This document shows positions 36,501 through 49,208 of a stretch of DNA of 64,000 bases, piece after piece. The number at the start of each line of letters is the position of its first letter. Within the stretch, counting starts at the first letter, position 1. The position numbers and the translations under genes are program-made. Below the pieces are notes generated by a model. It did not search any database. It saw only the letters and a list, made by a program, of their open reading frames with translations, and had not been told where the DNA came from. This DNA comes from Caenorhabditis remanei (lineage: Eukaryota; Nematoda; Chromadorea; Rhabditida; Rhabditidae): assembly GCF_010183535.1 (NCBI RefSeq), contig NC_071333.1, positions 12,646,587-12,710,586 of the forward strand, given 5' to 3'.

Positions 36501-39500
36501 ATTTCCTTTTTTTACCATTTCATTTTGTTTCAGAGCACTGGAGAAGGTCGCGTCCGGTCCACTTCTTCGAGGTATGTTTGTTTTTATTGGTGTTTCTATC
36601 TTTCCGTATCTCGTTGCTTGTCAATCTTTTCTGGTAAGATTGAAAGAAAAATTCACGACGTATAGTCAAGACGTCTCAATATTGTTTGTTGCGTCATCTG
36701 AATGTGAGAAAAAAATACAGCAAAAACGAAGAACATACTCTCTATTCCTCCTGTTTTCATACCAGTTTCAAACTTTATTGAATTTTCTGTTTACAAAACT
36801 CTACGAAAATGGCTAAGCCTGAGTGTTCTCGTAGTAGACCCACTGAAAGGAGAAGAATCAAATCCGTTTCACTTCGTTCATTATCACGTATTATCAGAGG
36901 TAAGGGCAGGCATTCAACTCAAAATTTGTTGATAATAAAAAACATCATCGAGTCTGGAAAGTTACTATTTTTGGAAACGGAAAGGAAAAAAAAACTTATC
37001 TGGAGGAATAGGTGACAGTTGGTTTTTCCAATGTTTTATTCTCCATCAATGATATTTCTAGTGTCGAGAATAACTGTGGAAATATGTCTCATGTCTCTTT
37101 AGAATTCCTGAGTTTTGCCACTATTTTCACTAAAATCGAACAGCCAGGTTGGTGGTAACTTAACATGCGGCAGTCGTCAAATTGATGAATGCTTTGTTGA
37201 CCTGATTTAACTGTTTCATCCGTTTACCCGTCAAGATTAACGCCGAGATGCGACACTCGTGCGTCTCTTCTTATCCTTTTATCCACCGATCATCATTTGC
37301 ATAGTTATTCGATAAAAGTCGACTTTCCCACAGTTTAGTAAGGATTCAAATTGTTTCCAAAATACTGATGATGTCATTAGATGGTTTTTCATTTGTTTTC
37401 AATTAAATTTTTCATTTTTAGGCATCTCAGTCCAAAGACAATCAAGTGTGGAGTTCAGTGAGAGGAGAAGAGCCGAAGATGCACAGAAACTGCAGAAAAA
37501 AGCAATGAAGACAAATATGATCTCAATGTTTGGTATGTTACTGTTTTCTATGCTTGAATTTGGATTACTTGACTTCAAACCGTACCTCACTATTATAATC
37601 GAACAATGTTTGATTTTATATGCTTTCATGATGCTAGCTCAATACATTTTTTGATAGTGTCATAGGAATTTGATCTAGCTTCTGATACAAAGTTCACTCA
37701 GAAAATCCATTACACCATGCACTTTTTCATTGAAAATTGAAAACTGTATTGAACTTGTACTTTTGAAAGTGCAATGGGAAGAGGAGATAGATCTTCTGTG
37801 AAATGAATCAGTATGAGAATCTAAAACTTCATGTTTCTGTATTTCAAACTTTTACTTGAGATGTTCAAGAAAAACTGGACAACTAAGAACTCAGTTAGTA
37901 AGTGTTGTGTTTTAGTTGCATTTTTAGTATATACTGTCTTCGCTCAACTCATATTTTGATACAGGAGCTATTATTGCTTGTGAGCAGAATGATGTTGAAG
38001 CTCTAAAAGTGGTGATAGACAAAAACCAGTTTGACGTCACGAGCGCAGTCAACGGGAACTATGAATTGTATCCGACTAAATGGTCTCTTCTCGATATTGC
38101 CATCAATTTGAACAATGTGAAATGCGCTTTGCTTCTACAGGAAAGAGGGGCTATTGAGTCATTCCAATGTGAGTTAAAAATAGGATTTTGACATAAACAT
38201 ACTAGAAAATTTAAGTTAACACACTGGAGAAACGGAAAGTAGCTGTGTCGGAAGCATTGGAAATTTCAAGAGCCAAACTCTCCGAGCTGAAAAAAGCTCC
38301 GCATTCTAGAGTGAGTGTCTTAAAACAAAGAATAACAAGGACTAAAGCTAAAAATAGTAATTGTGACCAAAGATTACAATTTTCAGGATCATGACAAACG
38401 GATCAGTTCACTTCAGATTCATTTGAGCCTTTTGAAACAAATGGAAGATTTCTTGGAGAAGACAGTTAGACCGAGAATGTTACAAAGTGTTTCCGTTGAA
38501 GCGATTTCACATTCTCGTGCACTTATTCATTTCAATTATAAGGAGCCTCAACAGAGTATAATCTTAAAATTCAGAAGTAAAATTAATTATCCTTTATCCA
38601 CAATTCAAAACATTCGGGTTTACAGTTCAATGGTCCGATACGGAAGATTTCAAGGCGGTTCTGGGAGAAATAATCGAGCCTCGTCCCCTCGAAAACAAGA
38701 TCATCCTTCATAACTTGGAACATGGAAGGCATTATTTCTTTACTATCACATGTATTGGTGTCAATGGAGAGTCCAAGCCAATGGTGTGCTGGCCTGGAAG
38801 GATTGAGATTACAAGTAAGACTCGATTTCTTCTATAAGATAACAGTTATTCTGTGTTCAGGTTTTGACGACGGTGATCCTAAACGTGAAACTTGGTCAGA
38901 TAGGGTGGAGTCAATGAACAAACTTATGGAGGACGTTGAAAAACATAGACAGAGTCTTGTCTGGCAGAGAGGTATGCCAAACTTTAACGTCAATATTAAA
39001 ACCAAATCAGTTATAGTGTTCCCAATGGAAGTGAATGGTAAGAAGAGAAAGAATGGATTCCGTGAGCTTTTCTCAGCAAGCACAAAACTCTCCAAACACG
39101 TTAACCAGTAAGTTTTCTGGAAAATCTTACAGAATCTGAAATAATGAACTTGAATAATTTTGCAGTGGAGTATACCTTGCCGCTCTGATCTACACCGAAG
39201 GAAAGGTATTGGTCACTGTAGATGACTGTGTTCCAATTGTGCCAGTCGATGAGAATGTAACAACAGTTTCAAAGGATGATCATCACTGGCTTATCAAGAT
39301 GTCAATGTGCTGGGATCAAATCAACGGACTTATGGATGTCAATCCAACTGCTTACTCGAATAATGTGTCCTTGAGGTAATACAAAAAGTTTTATCATACG
39401 TCTTAAAAAGTCATTTCAGTTTCCGCAACAAGTTGATAAACGCCGCATTCTCGATGCAAGAAGCATTGGGAATCAGAAATATTGGGCACGTTCATTACTT

Positions 39501-41583
39501 GCCATTGGTCTATGACAACTGTTTCTTTCTTCTCACTGTCAGATTCATTGAGCCCAGTGTAACATTCCAAGTAAGTCAGATGATAATTGGCGCTTGTGAA
39601 AGTTTCGTTTTGTAGACCATCACCCTACGCTGGATGCCATTCAACAAGCTTCTGAGAAAGAAAATGCCAACTCCAGCTGTCGATAGCATGACTAAGCAAT
39701 TGTTGAACATCTTGAACTTCTATGAGGCTAGTCAGATTCAATTGCAACGGTAAGTGATCACTTTTGTTGAATCATTTTTTCAACAGAAAGAATATCAGAG
39801 GACTGTATGTCGGATACTTGAAACTCCACTCTTCTCTCAACTCTATTCGTGTTGTCGTACCAGATGTTCTTCCATCAATGTTGCCATTCACTCGTGTCAG
39901 AGATAACCCACACTTGACAAGAGAGGAATGGGAGTGGATTAAGGTAACCCCTTGTAGCTGTTTTTATAAAATCTAGAACATTTTCAGTCTATTGACATGA
40001 ACGAAACATTCTATGCAACCAAAGCACAAGAACGTATTCATTCTGATATTGCGCATGCAATCCATCGTCTTCTAAATGAGCTCGATATCGATCCAGATCT
40101 TGTTCCCGGAACCAGACTCTATCATGCTGAAATTGTGCAGCCAGATGACAACACCACGGTGCTTTTGGTAAGTTTCTCGTTATTAATTTTTGACGCGATT
40201 TTTCATTTTTAGATCCTCCCTCGCTCAGATGATGTCTGCTCAGCACCAACTGGATCTAGCAAGACAACTGAATACATTGAGTCAAAGAGACAGTGCAACA
40301 GTGTTCCTATGCCGGTTTTTGATATGAGTAAGATTGCCGATGCAATAATTGAAAAACGTGTTACGTGTTTCAGTTCACTTCCTCACTTATCAAACAAGTT
40401 TCCTGACGTCGTATTGCAAATTGAGCATTTTCTTGGAGCATTTCCTGATGATATCCCAGTTTGAGCAGAGAAAGTGTCTTTTGGAGAATGACAGCAAAGT
40501 GTATCGCAATCAAACTGAAATTTTGACTGAGTTCCAGGTGAATTGTTCATTTTTGTCATTTTTTTCTATGTATACGTATGGTTTCAGAAACGTCTCGAAG
40601 AAATCTGGCAAAATGCGCGTTGGATCAGTCGTGTTGCCTCAGAAGCCCGTGATAAACATGTCAAGTGAGAGACTAGCCAATTTTTTTTAACTAAATGACT
40701 ATAATTTTAAATTACAGAGTGTCGAGAAATGCTATTCCTCTAACACGCTTCATGACTGCTCTTCCTCGAAACCCGGAAGAAGTTAGAAAAGAAGAAAACG
40801 AACGAGAGAGTTTCAGAAGAATCCAACAGAGAAGAAGAATGCGATTGGAGTTACTGGGTGATAGATTGGCATCTCGAGATGAGTCTGATACTGATGAAGA
40901 GTATGAATTTGTAATGAGTAATGATCCCAATCCAAGAAGCAATGGATTCTTGAAATCTGAACAACCAAGATCAGCACTCAACTCTCCACAACAAAGTTAT
41001 CGTGATATTGACAGGTAAGATATTTTTCGAAACAATTTTCCCATTTATATTATTTATATTTCAGTGTTTATCGGCGACGTAGGAAAGTTTCCACTGACTT
41101 GGCACTCGCTCTGAGCAACACAAGTCTCAATAATTTGAATGGAATCGAAGAAAAGAATCTCACACCCGACCGACCACAAATCAAAGAGGATAAAATATTC
41201 TTGGAGTCAATAAATGTTATTGTTGGATATGAGTGTCAAGTTCCAAAGGGAACCAAAATCGCCCTCTCAGTCACACAAAGTACGGAAGCTGGAGAGGTGA
41301 TCAAATGTTCGTCTCAATAATTTCACTATTTATTTTATTGCAGGTGGTGAACTTTGTTGTCGAACAAATTGCCAAATCGGCAGCAGGAAGTGATAGCGAT
41401 ATTACACTGTCTGACAGTTCCGAGTTGTGTTTGGTAGCAGCCATTGGTCAGCGTGAACGTCGTCTGAAGAATGAGACAGTGATTCAAAGATTAGATAGAA
41501 CCTGGTTGAGAGGCAACTTTTTGATTCGCAGGAAAGATGGATTTCTGAATGGAGAAGATATTGCCAACGAATCACTTGTCTAA
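33584..41583 (+). CDS. ANKFN1/Wide-awake-like protein: ankyrin repeats, fibronectin III, Ras-association-like C-terminus
   Basis: About 22 exons give roughly 1,130 residues. Confident exons run from 37422 to the stop: 37422-37532, 37965-38168, 38216-38310, 38387-38576, 38626-38814, 38861-39107, 39166-39375, 39420-39570, 39616-39749, 39787-39943, 39988-40167, 40213-40327, 40374-40537, 40588-40664, 40718-41014, 41065-41296 and 41344-41583. Upstream exons 33584-33647, 34732-34821, 36166-36316, about 36536-36571 and about 36835-36899 also join in phase, but the last two acceptors are uncertain. Ankyrin-like sequence (GAIIACEQNDVEALKVVID, WSLLDIAINLNNVKCALLL) is followed by a fibronectin III domain (IQWSDTEDF to RIEI). 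A long conserved middle follows, then a Ras-association-like C-terminus (FLESINVIVGYECQVPKGT). This order is that of ANKFN1, whose fly homologues (Wide awake/Banderuola) act in sleep timing and asymmetric division. AATAAA lies at 41950-41955. Confidence 0.85.
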
Positions 41584-43248
41584 TCTATTCCAGTTTTGGA
41601 ATAACTTATATTTTTCTGTATAGTGTGTAGAAATGCTGGTATTTATTATTTTGCCCGTACATTACATTTGAACTCATCTTTGTATAACATATTGTCAATT
41701 CTTGTGCCAAGTACATTCTTACTTTGTCAATTTACTTTTCATTCCTTCCCTGATCCCCACCCAAAAAAAGTTCCATTTATTTTGCTTCCATTCCATGTCC
41801 ACGTATCATTTCAAATTTTACCGCTTGCTATGTTGTTCAGTCCCTGCAGCAAGCTGTATGATCCCGATGCTTTTTTTTGTATTTCTTAATGCTTCTTTTT
41901 TGTATGATTTTATACACATCTTCTTCGTCATTATTAGGAAATTGCTTACAATAAATCTTGAGATAATGGGAAATCGGATTGTTGGATGACCATGACACAC
42001 TGAATACGGATTTTTAGTAGTCCTTTGATGTTTTCCTGATTAATGGATTAATCGGCATGAACTGATAGGACTGTTGTACCTCATAAAATAGAAAACGATT
42101 TATAGGTTTGGTGTTCTAACCACAGTGTGCAGATGGAATTTGTTTTTCTTTATTTTATTGGGAAACTTAATTATCAATTTGAATTCCATGATTACCTTGC
42201 CGGAGTTTACTGAAACTATCCAGAGAGGAATGTCTTTAATCAATCCCCGTTACCATTTCATTCCATGAGATCTCTGAATATTTTGTGTGTAACCAAACAC
42301 CAACTTCCAAATTTTATTAGTCCAATAAACCTCTAAAGATTACATTATAGATAGTTTACAACAGAATGTTTTTTTAATGTGTGTGCGGAGGGACAAAACT
42401 TTGGAAAATATGATTCTAGTGGAAAATGTGATCAAATGATGGAAAATGATGAGGACTTGAAAAAGGGTGTGGTTGAGATGACAACATGACGGTTTTCCAT
42501 TAAGAACAATCGAGAAAAAAAGAAGTAATAAAGTTGGAGAGGTGTTGGGGAGAGACTTCGCAATGCTGGATAGGTGTTGGATTTCCAAATTCAGAAGCGG
42601 AAGGGGAAAAAATGAAAAAAAAGTCAGGTGGATGCGCATTTCTCAGTTCTCATAAAATTATATGTTACATATTATTAAAGACAAGATTTGGCATTCACTG
42701 CTTGATGTTAAAAATGAAGAGAAGATGGATGGGGGTTTCTTCCTCTTATTAACTTTCAGAAAATGATGTTAACTGGGTGGTAAAGAATTATCTGTAAAGC
42801 TACAGAAGTGGTGGTGATAAATGGAATTTAGGGGACAGAGAAAAAACGGAGAAGAGAAAAAATGACAAAAGTACTATACTAGTTCAAGACTTTTTTTGTT
42901 GTGTTTTTTTTCGAAATTTTTGTTGGCTATGGTATCAAACTTAAAAATACAAAGAAAATTGTCCGGGTGAAAAAAATTATTACATTGACATCATCTGACT
43001 AGAAGGGAAAATAAAGAAGAATGGTGGGATTTGAAGATGTCACGGATAGAATCAGAGAAGGGGAAGGAAAGTCAAAGCATAGAAGTGATGAAATTCTAAG
43101 CATACAGGAAGAAGACTAAAACTAAAAAAGGAAAGGTTGGAGAAGTTTTATAAGATACTTTGAAATAATTAATTACGAATACTTTGGCGGAAATGAGGGA
43201 AGAGGAGTAGAGGTTAGTGTTGGACGAAGAGGAGGAGGGATAGGCCAA
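41584..43248. other. Convergent 3' UTR interval
   Basis: About 1.7 kb between the ANKFN1-like stop (+) and the kin-2 stop (-). The plus-strand 3' UTR ends near AATAAA at 41950-41955. The remainder is A/G-rich on the plus strand with no supported exon, and part of it is the kin-2 3' UTR. Confidence 0.5.
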
Positions 43249-46200
43249 TTAAGTCATCAGTTTGACGTATGAGTTGTAGTTGGAAACGTCTCTCTTGAGA
43301 ATCTCACGAACTGGTCCCATAACACGTTCGAAACGGTTGCGGTCCAACTTGATGCATTTGAGATGGGTCTTGGCGACAACAGTGGCGGCACGTGGGCGGT
43401 CAAGAAGAAGAGCGATCTCTCCTGAAAAGAATAACGGTTTCTAATTAGTTCTCTGTTATCAAAACTGTTCTCTAAGATTTTCAGTTTACTTTCTTGCTTA
43501 TGAGTACATTTGGAAAAACAAACAGTCATTTTTCGCTTTTAATCTTTGCTCACCGAAATAGTCGGACATTCCGAGATGTCCAACAACGTCGAATGGAGCG
43601 TCGTCGCTTCTCTTTTGCAAAACATTAGCCTCTCCCTCGAGAATGATGAAGAATTCGTCTCCGGGTTGTCCTTGCTCGACGACATGAGTTCCTGGCTCAA
43701 AGTCGCATCTCTCAAGAGCATCGGCCACATTGGCGCGCTCCCATTGGTCGAGATCGGCTGAAAGATGATTGATGAGACGAGTTGAGACGAGTTCATTGTT
43801 TCTTTTTCATTTTCCCCCAGAACAAGAACTTACCCAAAATTTGAACCTTCGAGAGGAATTCGTCATACATCTTTCTCTTCTTGGTGACGGATCCCATCAA
43901 GATACGACGGTATGTGAGACGGTCGATAGCCCACAATTTGACGTCAGTCTGGAAATGAACAGTTGAATCTCGGAAACTAGAACTATTTGGCAGATTACCT
44001 TGGCAATGACGGTGGCGGCACGTGGAGTTCCGTAGATCAACGCGAGCTCTCCGAACGATCCACCCTCGTTGATTGTGAGGACATATTCGTGGTTGACATA
44101 GACGTCGACGGTCTGGAATAAAAGGAATAGATTATCTATAAGTATAAGCGGATCTCAGAAAGATTAATTTCTAGAAATGTCCACTTACTCCCTTGTCGAT
44201 AACGTAGAAGTTATCTCCTTCCTCTCCTTGTTCAATGATGGTCTCTTGAGCAGCCTTCTCAACTGGGAACATGGCATCGTACATGGTCTTTTGCTCATCC
44301 TCCTGGAAATATGAATTTTGAATTATAAACTGGGAAAAAAAATGAGAAAGAATTGCAACAGGAAATGTATTAAACACACCTCCAAATGAGCGAAGAGCAA
44401 GTTCTTCCTCATGGCTGCCTCAAGTGACTTCCGAGTGGCATCATCCTTTGGAATCACCACTTTCTTGTACTCGGTATCGTCCTCCTGAATTGGTTCGGCA
44501 GAGATTCCAGTTCTGCGTCCACCGGATCTCTTTGGTGGCTCGATGATGATATCATCATCATCAACACTGTCCGGAATTCCTCCTTCCTAAAACAACAACA
44601 ATTGATTAACTATCACAACTCATGCAGTCAGAAAACAACCAACCATTTTGACGTGCGTTTTTTCAGTGACTAAATAGAAATTTTGAATGACCAGAACCAG
44701 TTCAGTCAATTACTGACCCTCACTTTTTGTTTCGACACAACATTAACCTTGAGGTTGGAAATTGAAAATCGGGAATCGCATCAAGTGGGCCACCAGTAAA
44801 GTAAATTATGTTGCGGAGCGAACTTACTAGTTTACGTTTAGCAACTGCCTCCTCACAAGTCGACCTATTTGCGCAGTAGGTAAAAAACACAGAGGAAAAG
44901 TAAATACCGCCTACTCCCTACTTACCAAATACATGTTCAACTCCATATTTGAGGGTGGTGTGAAATGCAATCGAAAATGGATTGAGACCTTTTTCGATAA
45001 TAAAACGTTAGGAAAAATATGAAGTGCCAAGCACACTGACGCCCAATCTATCGTCGAGTGAGCTGCCGCGCCGTCTAATGTGCTTCAAATGCGTACGAGT
45101 AGCTCTCGCAAGTCTCCACGCCTCACTTTTTTCTTTTTGCTCCATCAAGGTTCCAACCCTTTCCCCTTTTTTCACTTCATTCCCATCCGCTCATCATTCA
45201 TCTGTCGACTGGGATCCAAACATTTTGGCAGACACCTCTTATTATTTTTTGCTTTGGTTTTTGAAAATATTTTCTGCGGTTTCTTTTTGTTTTCTAGGGA
45301 GGCGACTAGGCTTCTGAATTTTGCGTTGTGGCTGTTTTCTTGTATTTTTCTTTTGGTTGTGGGGATGATGAAGAGGTTTGTTTTCTAGACTGTTGTCATT
45401 AGTTCTGACGCTCCTAATGTTATTCTGTCAATTAGTTTTCTATTATCACATTCTACAGTAATAGGATGGAGAATGATGTTGAAGCTTGAAAACACAACTT
45501 GGCACCCATATATATACGTCATTTTCTCCCTTCGAAAAATCAAATAAAAGTTGGAAGAAGTTGTCTCTAAGCCTCATGGGAATTTTGATTCCAATTTCCA
45601 AGTCTTTGAAAAGAAACTTTATACAAATATGGGAACATATTCTATAGAACTTTCGATCTAACTTTTTCAAAATATTCACCTTAACCTTGGTGGGGGATTT
45701 CTTTGCGTTTTTCGTGGAGCCCACGGCTTGCGAGTTTCGACGATTGCTCAGCTGCTGCCCCATCACATTCCTCAGTGGCGATGCCTCTAAGAATAAACGC
45801 AATCGATCAATATGTTTTCCAAAGGGAAAAGAGCAAGAGAAAGAGAAAAATTTGAACTGAAACTGAGCGAAAAAAAATGGGAAAGAATATATCCATGGAG
45901 CAGATGTTTTTGGAAAAAAAACTCCATGGAAACCTGACTCTCGAGAGGGGGAATTTTTCGTTTCTTATAAAATCTGGGAGTGGAGAAAAACAAGAGAATG
46001 GAATAAAACTAATACGAATCATGAAGGGAAGTTGGGAACAGTTGCAACTACGACAACTGATGACAAAACATTGAGTATGTCATTGCTGACTGAGAGGTAG
46101 TGAGATGGCTAAAAACAAGACGAACAAAATCGGACCGGGTTTTCACATGAGACCTAATTGAAGGCGTGCGAATGTTTTTCTTGTTGAAACACAGAAAAAA

Positions 46201-49200
46201 AAAACGAAGAAAAACAGAATGAAAAAAGTGAGAATGTCAATTTTTCAAAGAGCTTTGTCTGCCCGTATTTTGTAGGTGGGTTACTACGAATTTTCGAATT
46301 GAAGACAGACGGAGGTCTCGGTGAACAACAATGTTATACACATAAAACAAAACAACAGTGTTAGATAAACGACTGCCGTTTTTATCAGAAAACTTGGAAG
46401 ATGCACTCGGTGCATTCTGGTATCAGATAATTGGATTTCAAATTGAATTTCTATTAAAATGTGACCGCCCACAAGGAAAATAAATGTTGGGAAAAGTCTT
46501 ATTTTTAGAATCGGAAGGAATTTCGTTTTTGAGATCATGGAGGAGTCAGCTGATTTCGGTGAAGGTGACACAATACACTATTATGAGACAATCAACATTG
46601 AAAAAATAATCAATGAGTCATTTGATTGTTTTCGATTTCAATTTTTCAATTAGGCAAGCCCAGAAGCATGAAATACCGACAATAAGAATAGAAAAAATAA
46701 AACCTAGGTACACCGGTTGCATCGAAAAGTCATTGAAAAAGTAGGTCGTTTCAAAGAATAAAAAAACCGTTACAAATGTTACCTCCCTCCCTCAAACCAC
46801 GACAATATACTACTACCGCTGACGAAAAAGCTTGACTCGTTTTCACTCTCTCCGATCATTTCCACTCTGATTCTTTCTCTTTTCTCTATCTCTTCGGCGG
46901 TCATAAAAACGGCCGGCCGCCGTCGATGCGGCCTTCGGGGCACATTTTATTCGATTATTGAATTTGATTGGAAAACGAAAACGGCGCAGAATTTTCTTTT
47001 CCGAGAGAGGAAAGAAGATATCGGAAGAAAATGTATGGATACATGTATATGAATATTGTGGGAGTGAATGAGGGGGCACCCAAAATGAAACTGAAACACA
47101 TATGTACTGATGGATGGGTGGAAATTGGAGAGGGCAAGTGGGGTGCTCGAGTGTTTCAGTTTTTATTGTCTTTCGATTAGAGAAAGACGCAAATCTCGAG
47201 AATGTGAAGAAATCTTATTTGGGCGTCCTTTTTATACAAAACATACGCCCTGAACCGAAAATTAGGAGATTTCGTTTTACGACTAGCGATAGAATTCGAA
47301 ACAGAACTAATTGGAACTAAAGACTAAAAACACTTCACATTTTTTGTTAACGACTGTTGGAGTTTGTAGGGTATAATTTGAAAATCTGGAATCTTCAAAA
47401 AACAAAAGAAGTTGATGTTTGGTCAATCACTGTTACAGTTTCTTTTCACCTGACCCTCTAAGATTTATGACTAGCCTCTTTCGACTTTTGTTTTTTTCAA
47501 AAAACTCCTCAGAATGTGTTTTTTTTTCAGAAGAGGAAAGGAAAGTGGGTAGAAAAAAGTTGAAGCAACAAAAATCAGAAGTATTGGCAGAAAAAAAGAA
47601 GAAGAAGCAGCAGAAAAAAGAAGAAACGATGAAGAAGACGTTGAAAACGACGGAAGAGATCGTCCGAAGAGCAATGGAAATCTGCCTCGGGGCCTTCTTC
47701 ACTCTTCGTCACTTCTCTCTTCACAAAAACCGGACCGAAAAAGAGAGAAATAGCTCGGCGGCTGAGCCAATGGCTGCGGGCGCTCGATGCTCGATGGACA
47801 GCTCTGGAGGGCTCATTGGGACTCGTCTCAACGGGGCCATTCTCTCTTTTCTCCTCGTTTTTGTTGTGCCTTATCCGCTCTCTTTCATCCCTTTTTCCCA
47901 GCCAACTAGTGCCTCTTTTTTGCTTCTTCTTCTTCTTCTTCTTTTTCTTTTTCTTCTTCAGAGGTCCTCTGACGAAAAACGACACAGAGAGAAGATGGCT
48001 ACAGAGCTAACCAGAAGCTTGAAAGCTTGTTTGCCTTCAAAAACAAGAAGCGACTGGAGAAGAAAAAAAGAAGTCAAATAAAAATAAGAAAAGGAAGCTT
48101 ATTTTCATCGATTTCAGCCTCACAGTGAGAAAATGAAGAGGCAATGGGAAAAGAGAAGAAGAAGAAGTTTGACCTAATTTGCATTTTCTCATTTTCTCCT
48201 CCTCGTCGCTGCATCTCATTCTCGAAACTCCGGGAAAACAGGAAAACTGACGTGGACTCTTTCGAATTCTCGCGATTGGCATATAAAAATATGACTCAAA
48301 AAAAGAAGTGACCCGGAAAATTTACACTCGCTAAAAAAATGGCAAGATTTTCGATCTTTCCGAAAAATTGAGATTTTAAATTCAAAGTTTTTGAATTTAA
48401 TTCGAAACAATGAACAAAAACAAGACTACTAAAATGTCAAGTCTAATTCATGCATATAGTTTGAGAATGTCTTTCAAAACCACAAACCGATACAAAATCC
48501 ATGAAAAGAGAAGGATGATTATTCTTCCGTAAAAGTGAAATGAATCACATCTTGTTCTCACCAGCGTTATAATGCGCTTACGCAATATGCCTTCACTACG
48601 TTTTCTGATAAAGAGAACCGTTTCAAATAGTTACAATTAACGCATGGACCGGGTCTAAGCATAACATTGATTTTATTTCGTTTCATTCTAGCGACACCCA
48701 TAACTACGTCACGCCCAGTTTGCGGAATAGTTCCTCTTTGTAGTTGTTGCATTTTCACTTTCCATTTTTGCAGGTGATTTTTGAACAAATCACAATCAAT
48801 CATCAAAGTGATCTATCTCAATGATTTGACAGTTTGTACTTTGTCGAAAACTTCAACAGCCATTGATAAACTGCGGACATACTGTAATTGGTTTTAGCGG
48901 ATACCGATACCCCTCTCTAGCAAACAAAGACTGAACTGGTTCTGGTAATTTTTTCAAATTAAGACACGCTGAAAACCTGAATAAACTAACCTGTGCTCGT
49001 TGCTCGTTGAGCTTTTCGAAGTGATCTTTCAAGAAAAGAACCGGGTTGTCGGGTTTATGTATACAGAGAACAACTGAAATAAAATTGATTGGTTATATAT
49101 TGATCGGTGTTCTATACCAATCGCTTCCTTAACAAGTTGTTGGATGTTGTGCCGTTGAACGTAGGCTTGGCACTGTGCCAACTGATCCTCTTCGTTTCCA

Positions 49201-49208
49201 CCCGACAT
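43249..49208 (-). CDS. kin-2: cAMP-dependent protein kinase regulatory subunit (KIN-2)
   Basis: Eight exons in the long form: 49118-49208, 48991-49073, 44380-44586, 44189-44302, 43999-44112, 43834-43948, 43554-43757 and 43249-43421. All phases close, giving 366 residues, the type I subunit length. The start [12 protein letters not shown] leads into a dimerization/docking domain ([17 protein letters not shown], then FLKDHFEKL). The inhibitory pseudosubstrate RRTGIS is at about 82-87. Two cyclic-nucleotide domains carry the phosphate-binding cassettes [15 protein letters not shown] (about 185) and [15 protein letters not shown] (about 310). It keeps the kinase catalytic subunit inactive until cAMP binds. 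Two other first exons, at 45680-45763 and 44936-44956, join the 44586 exon in the same phase and replace the docking domain. The 4.4-kb intron thus contains internal promoters. The gene is convergent with the ANKFN1-like gene. Confidence 0.95.
44936..44956 (-). other. kin-2: Alternative first exon of kin-2 (MELNMYL)
   Basis: A 21-nt coding exon encodes seven residues (MELNMYL) and ends at a strong donor (TTG|GTAAGT). It is in phase 0, matching the exon that starts at 44586. The product, about 315 residues, would have the pseudosubstrate and both cAMP domains but no dimerization/docking domain. Confidence 0.55.
45680..45763 (-). other. kin-2: Alternative first exon of kin-2 with a myristoylation-like start
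   Basis: An 84-nt coding exon encodes 28 residues starting [12 protein letters not shown] and ending SPTKVK. It ends at a donor GTGAAT in phase 0 with the common exon at 44586. A TTCTTAG acceptor lies about 26 nt upstream of the ATG. Gly2 with Ser6 fits the N-myristoylation pattern MGxxxS, followed by basic residues. Such an isoform (about 336 residues) would lack the docking domain and might bind membranes directly. RRNS is also a PKA-type phosphorylation site. Confidence 0.65.
46905..46945. other. GC-rich palindrome-containing patch in kin-2 intron
   Basis: A short GC-rich patch with GGCCGGCC and CCGCCGTCGATGCGGCC stands out in the AT-rich intron, about 1.1 kb upstream of the alternative first exon at 45763. 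It could be part of an internal promoter. There is no other support. Confidence 0.3.
47419..48080. repeat. Polypurine/polypyrimidine low-complexity tract in kin-2 intron
   Basis: The plus strand has a long A/G-rich stretch (about 47520-47660) and then a CTT/TTC run (about 47931-47975). This produces long open frames on both strands made of Lys/Glu/Gln or Phe/Leu/Ser runs. It lies inside the large kin-2 intron and has no splice-site support, so it is treated as simple sequence rather than a gene. Confidence 0.7.

Noticed and set aside
47419..48081. A 220-codon open frame on +, with a long shadow on -
   Set aside because: It is produced by simple A/G and CTT tracts inside the kin-2 intron, with no motif and no splice support.
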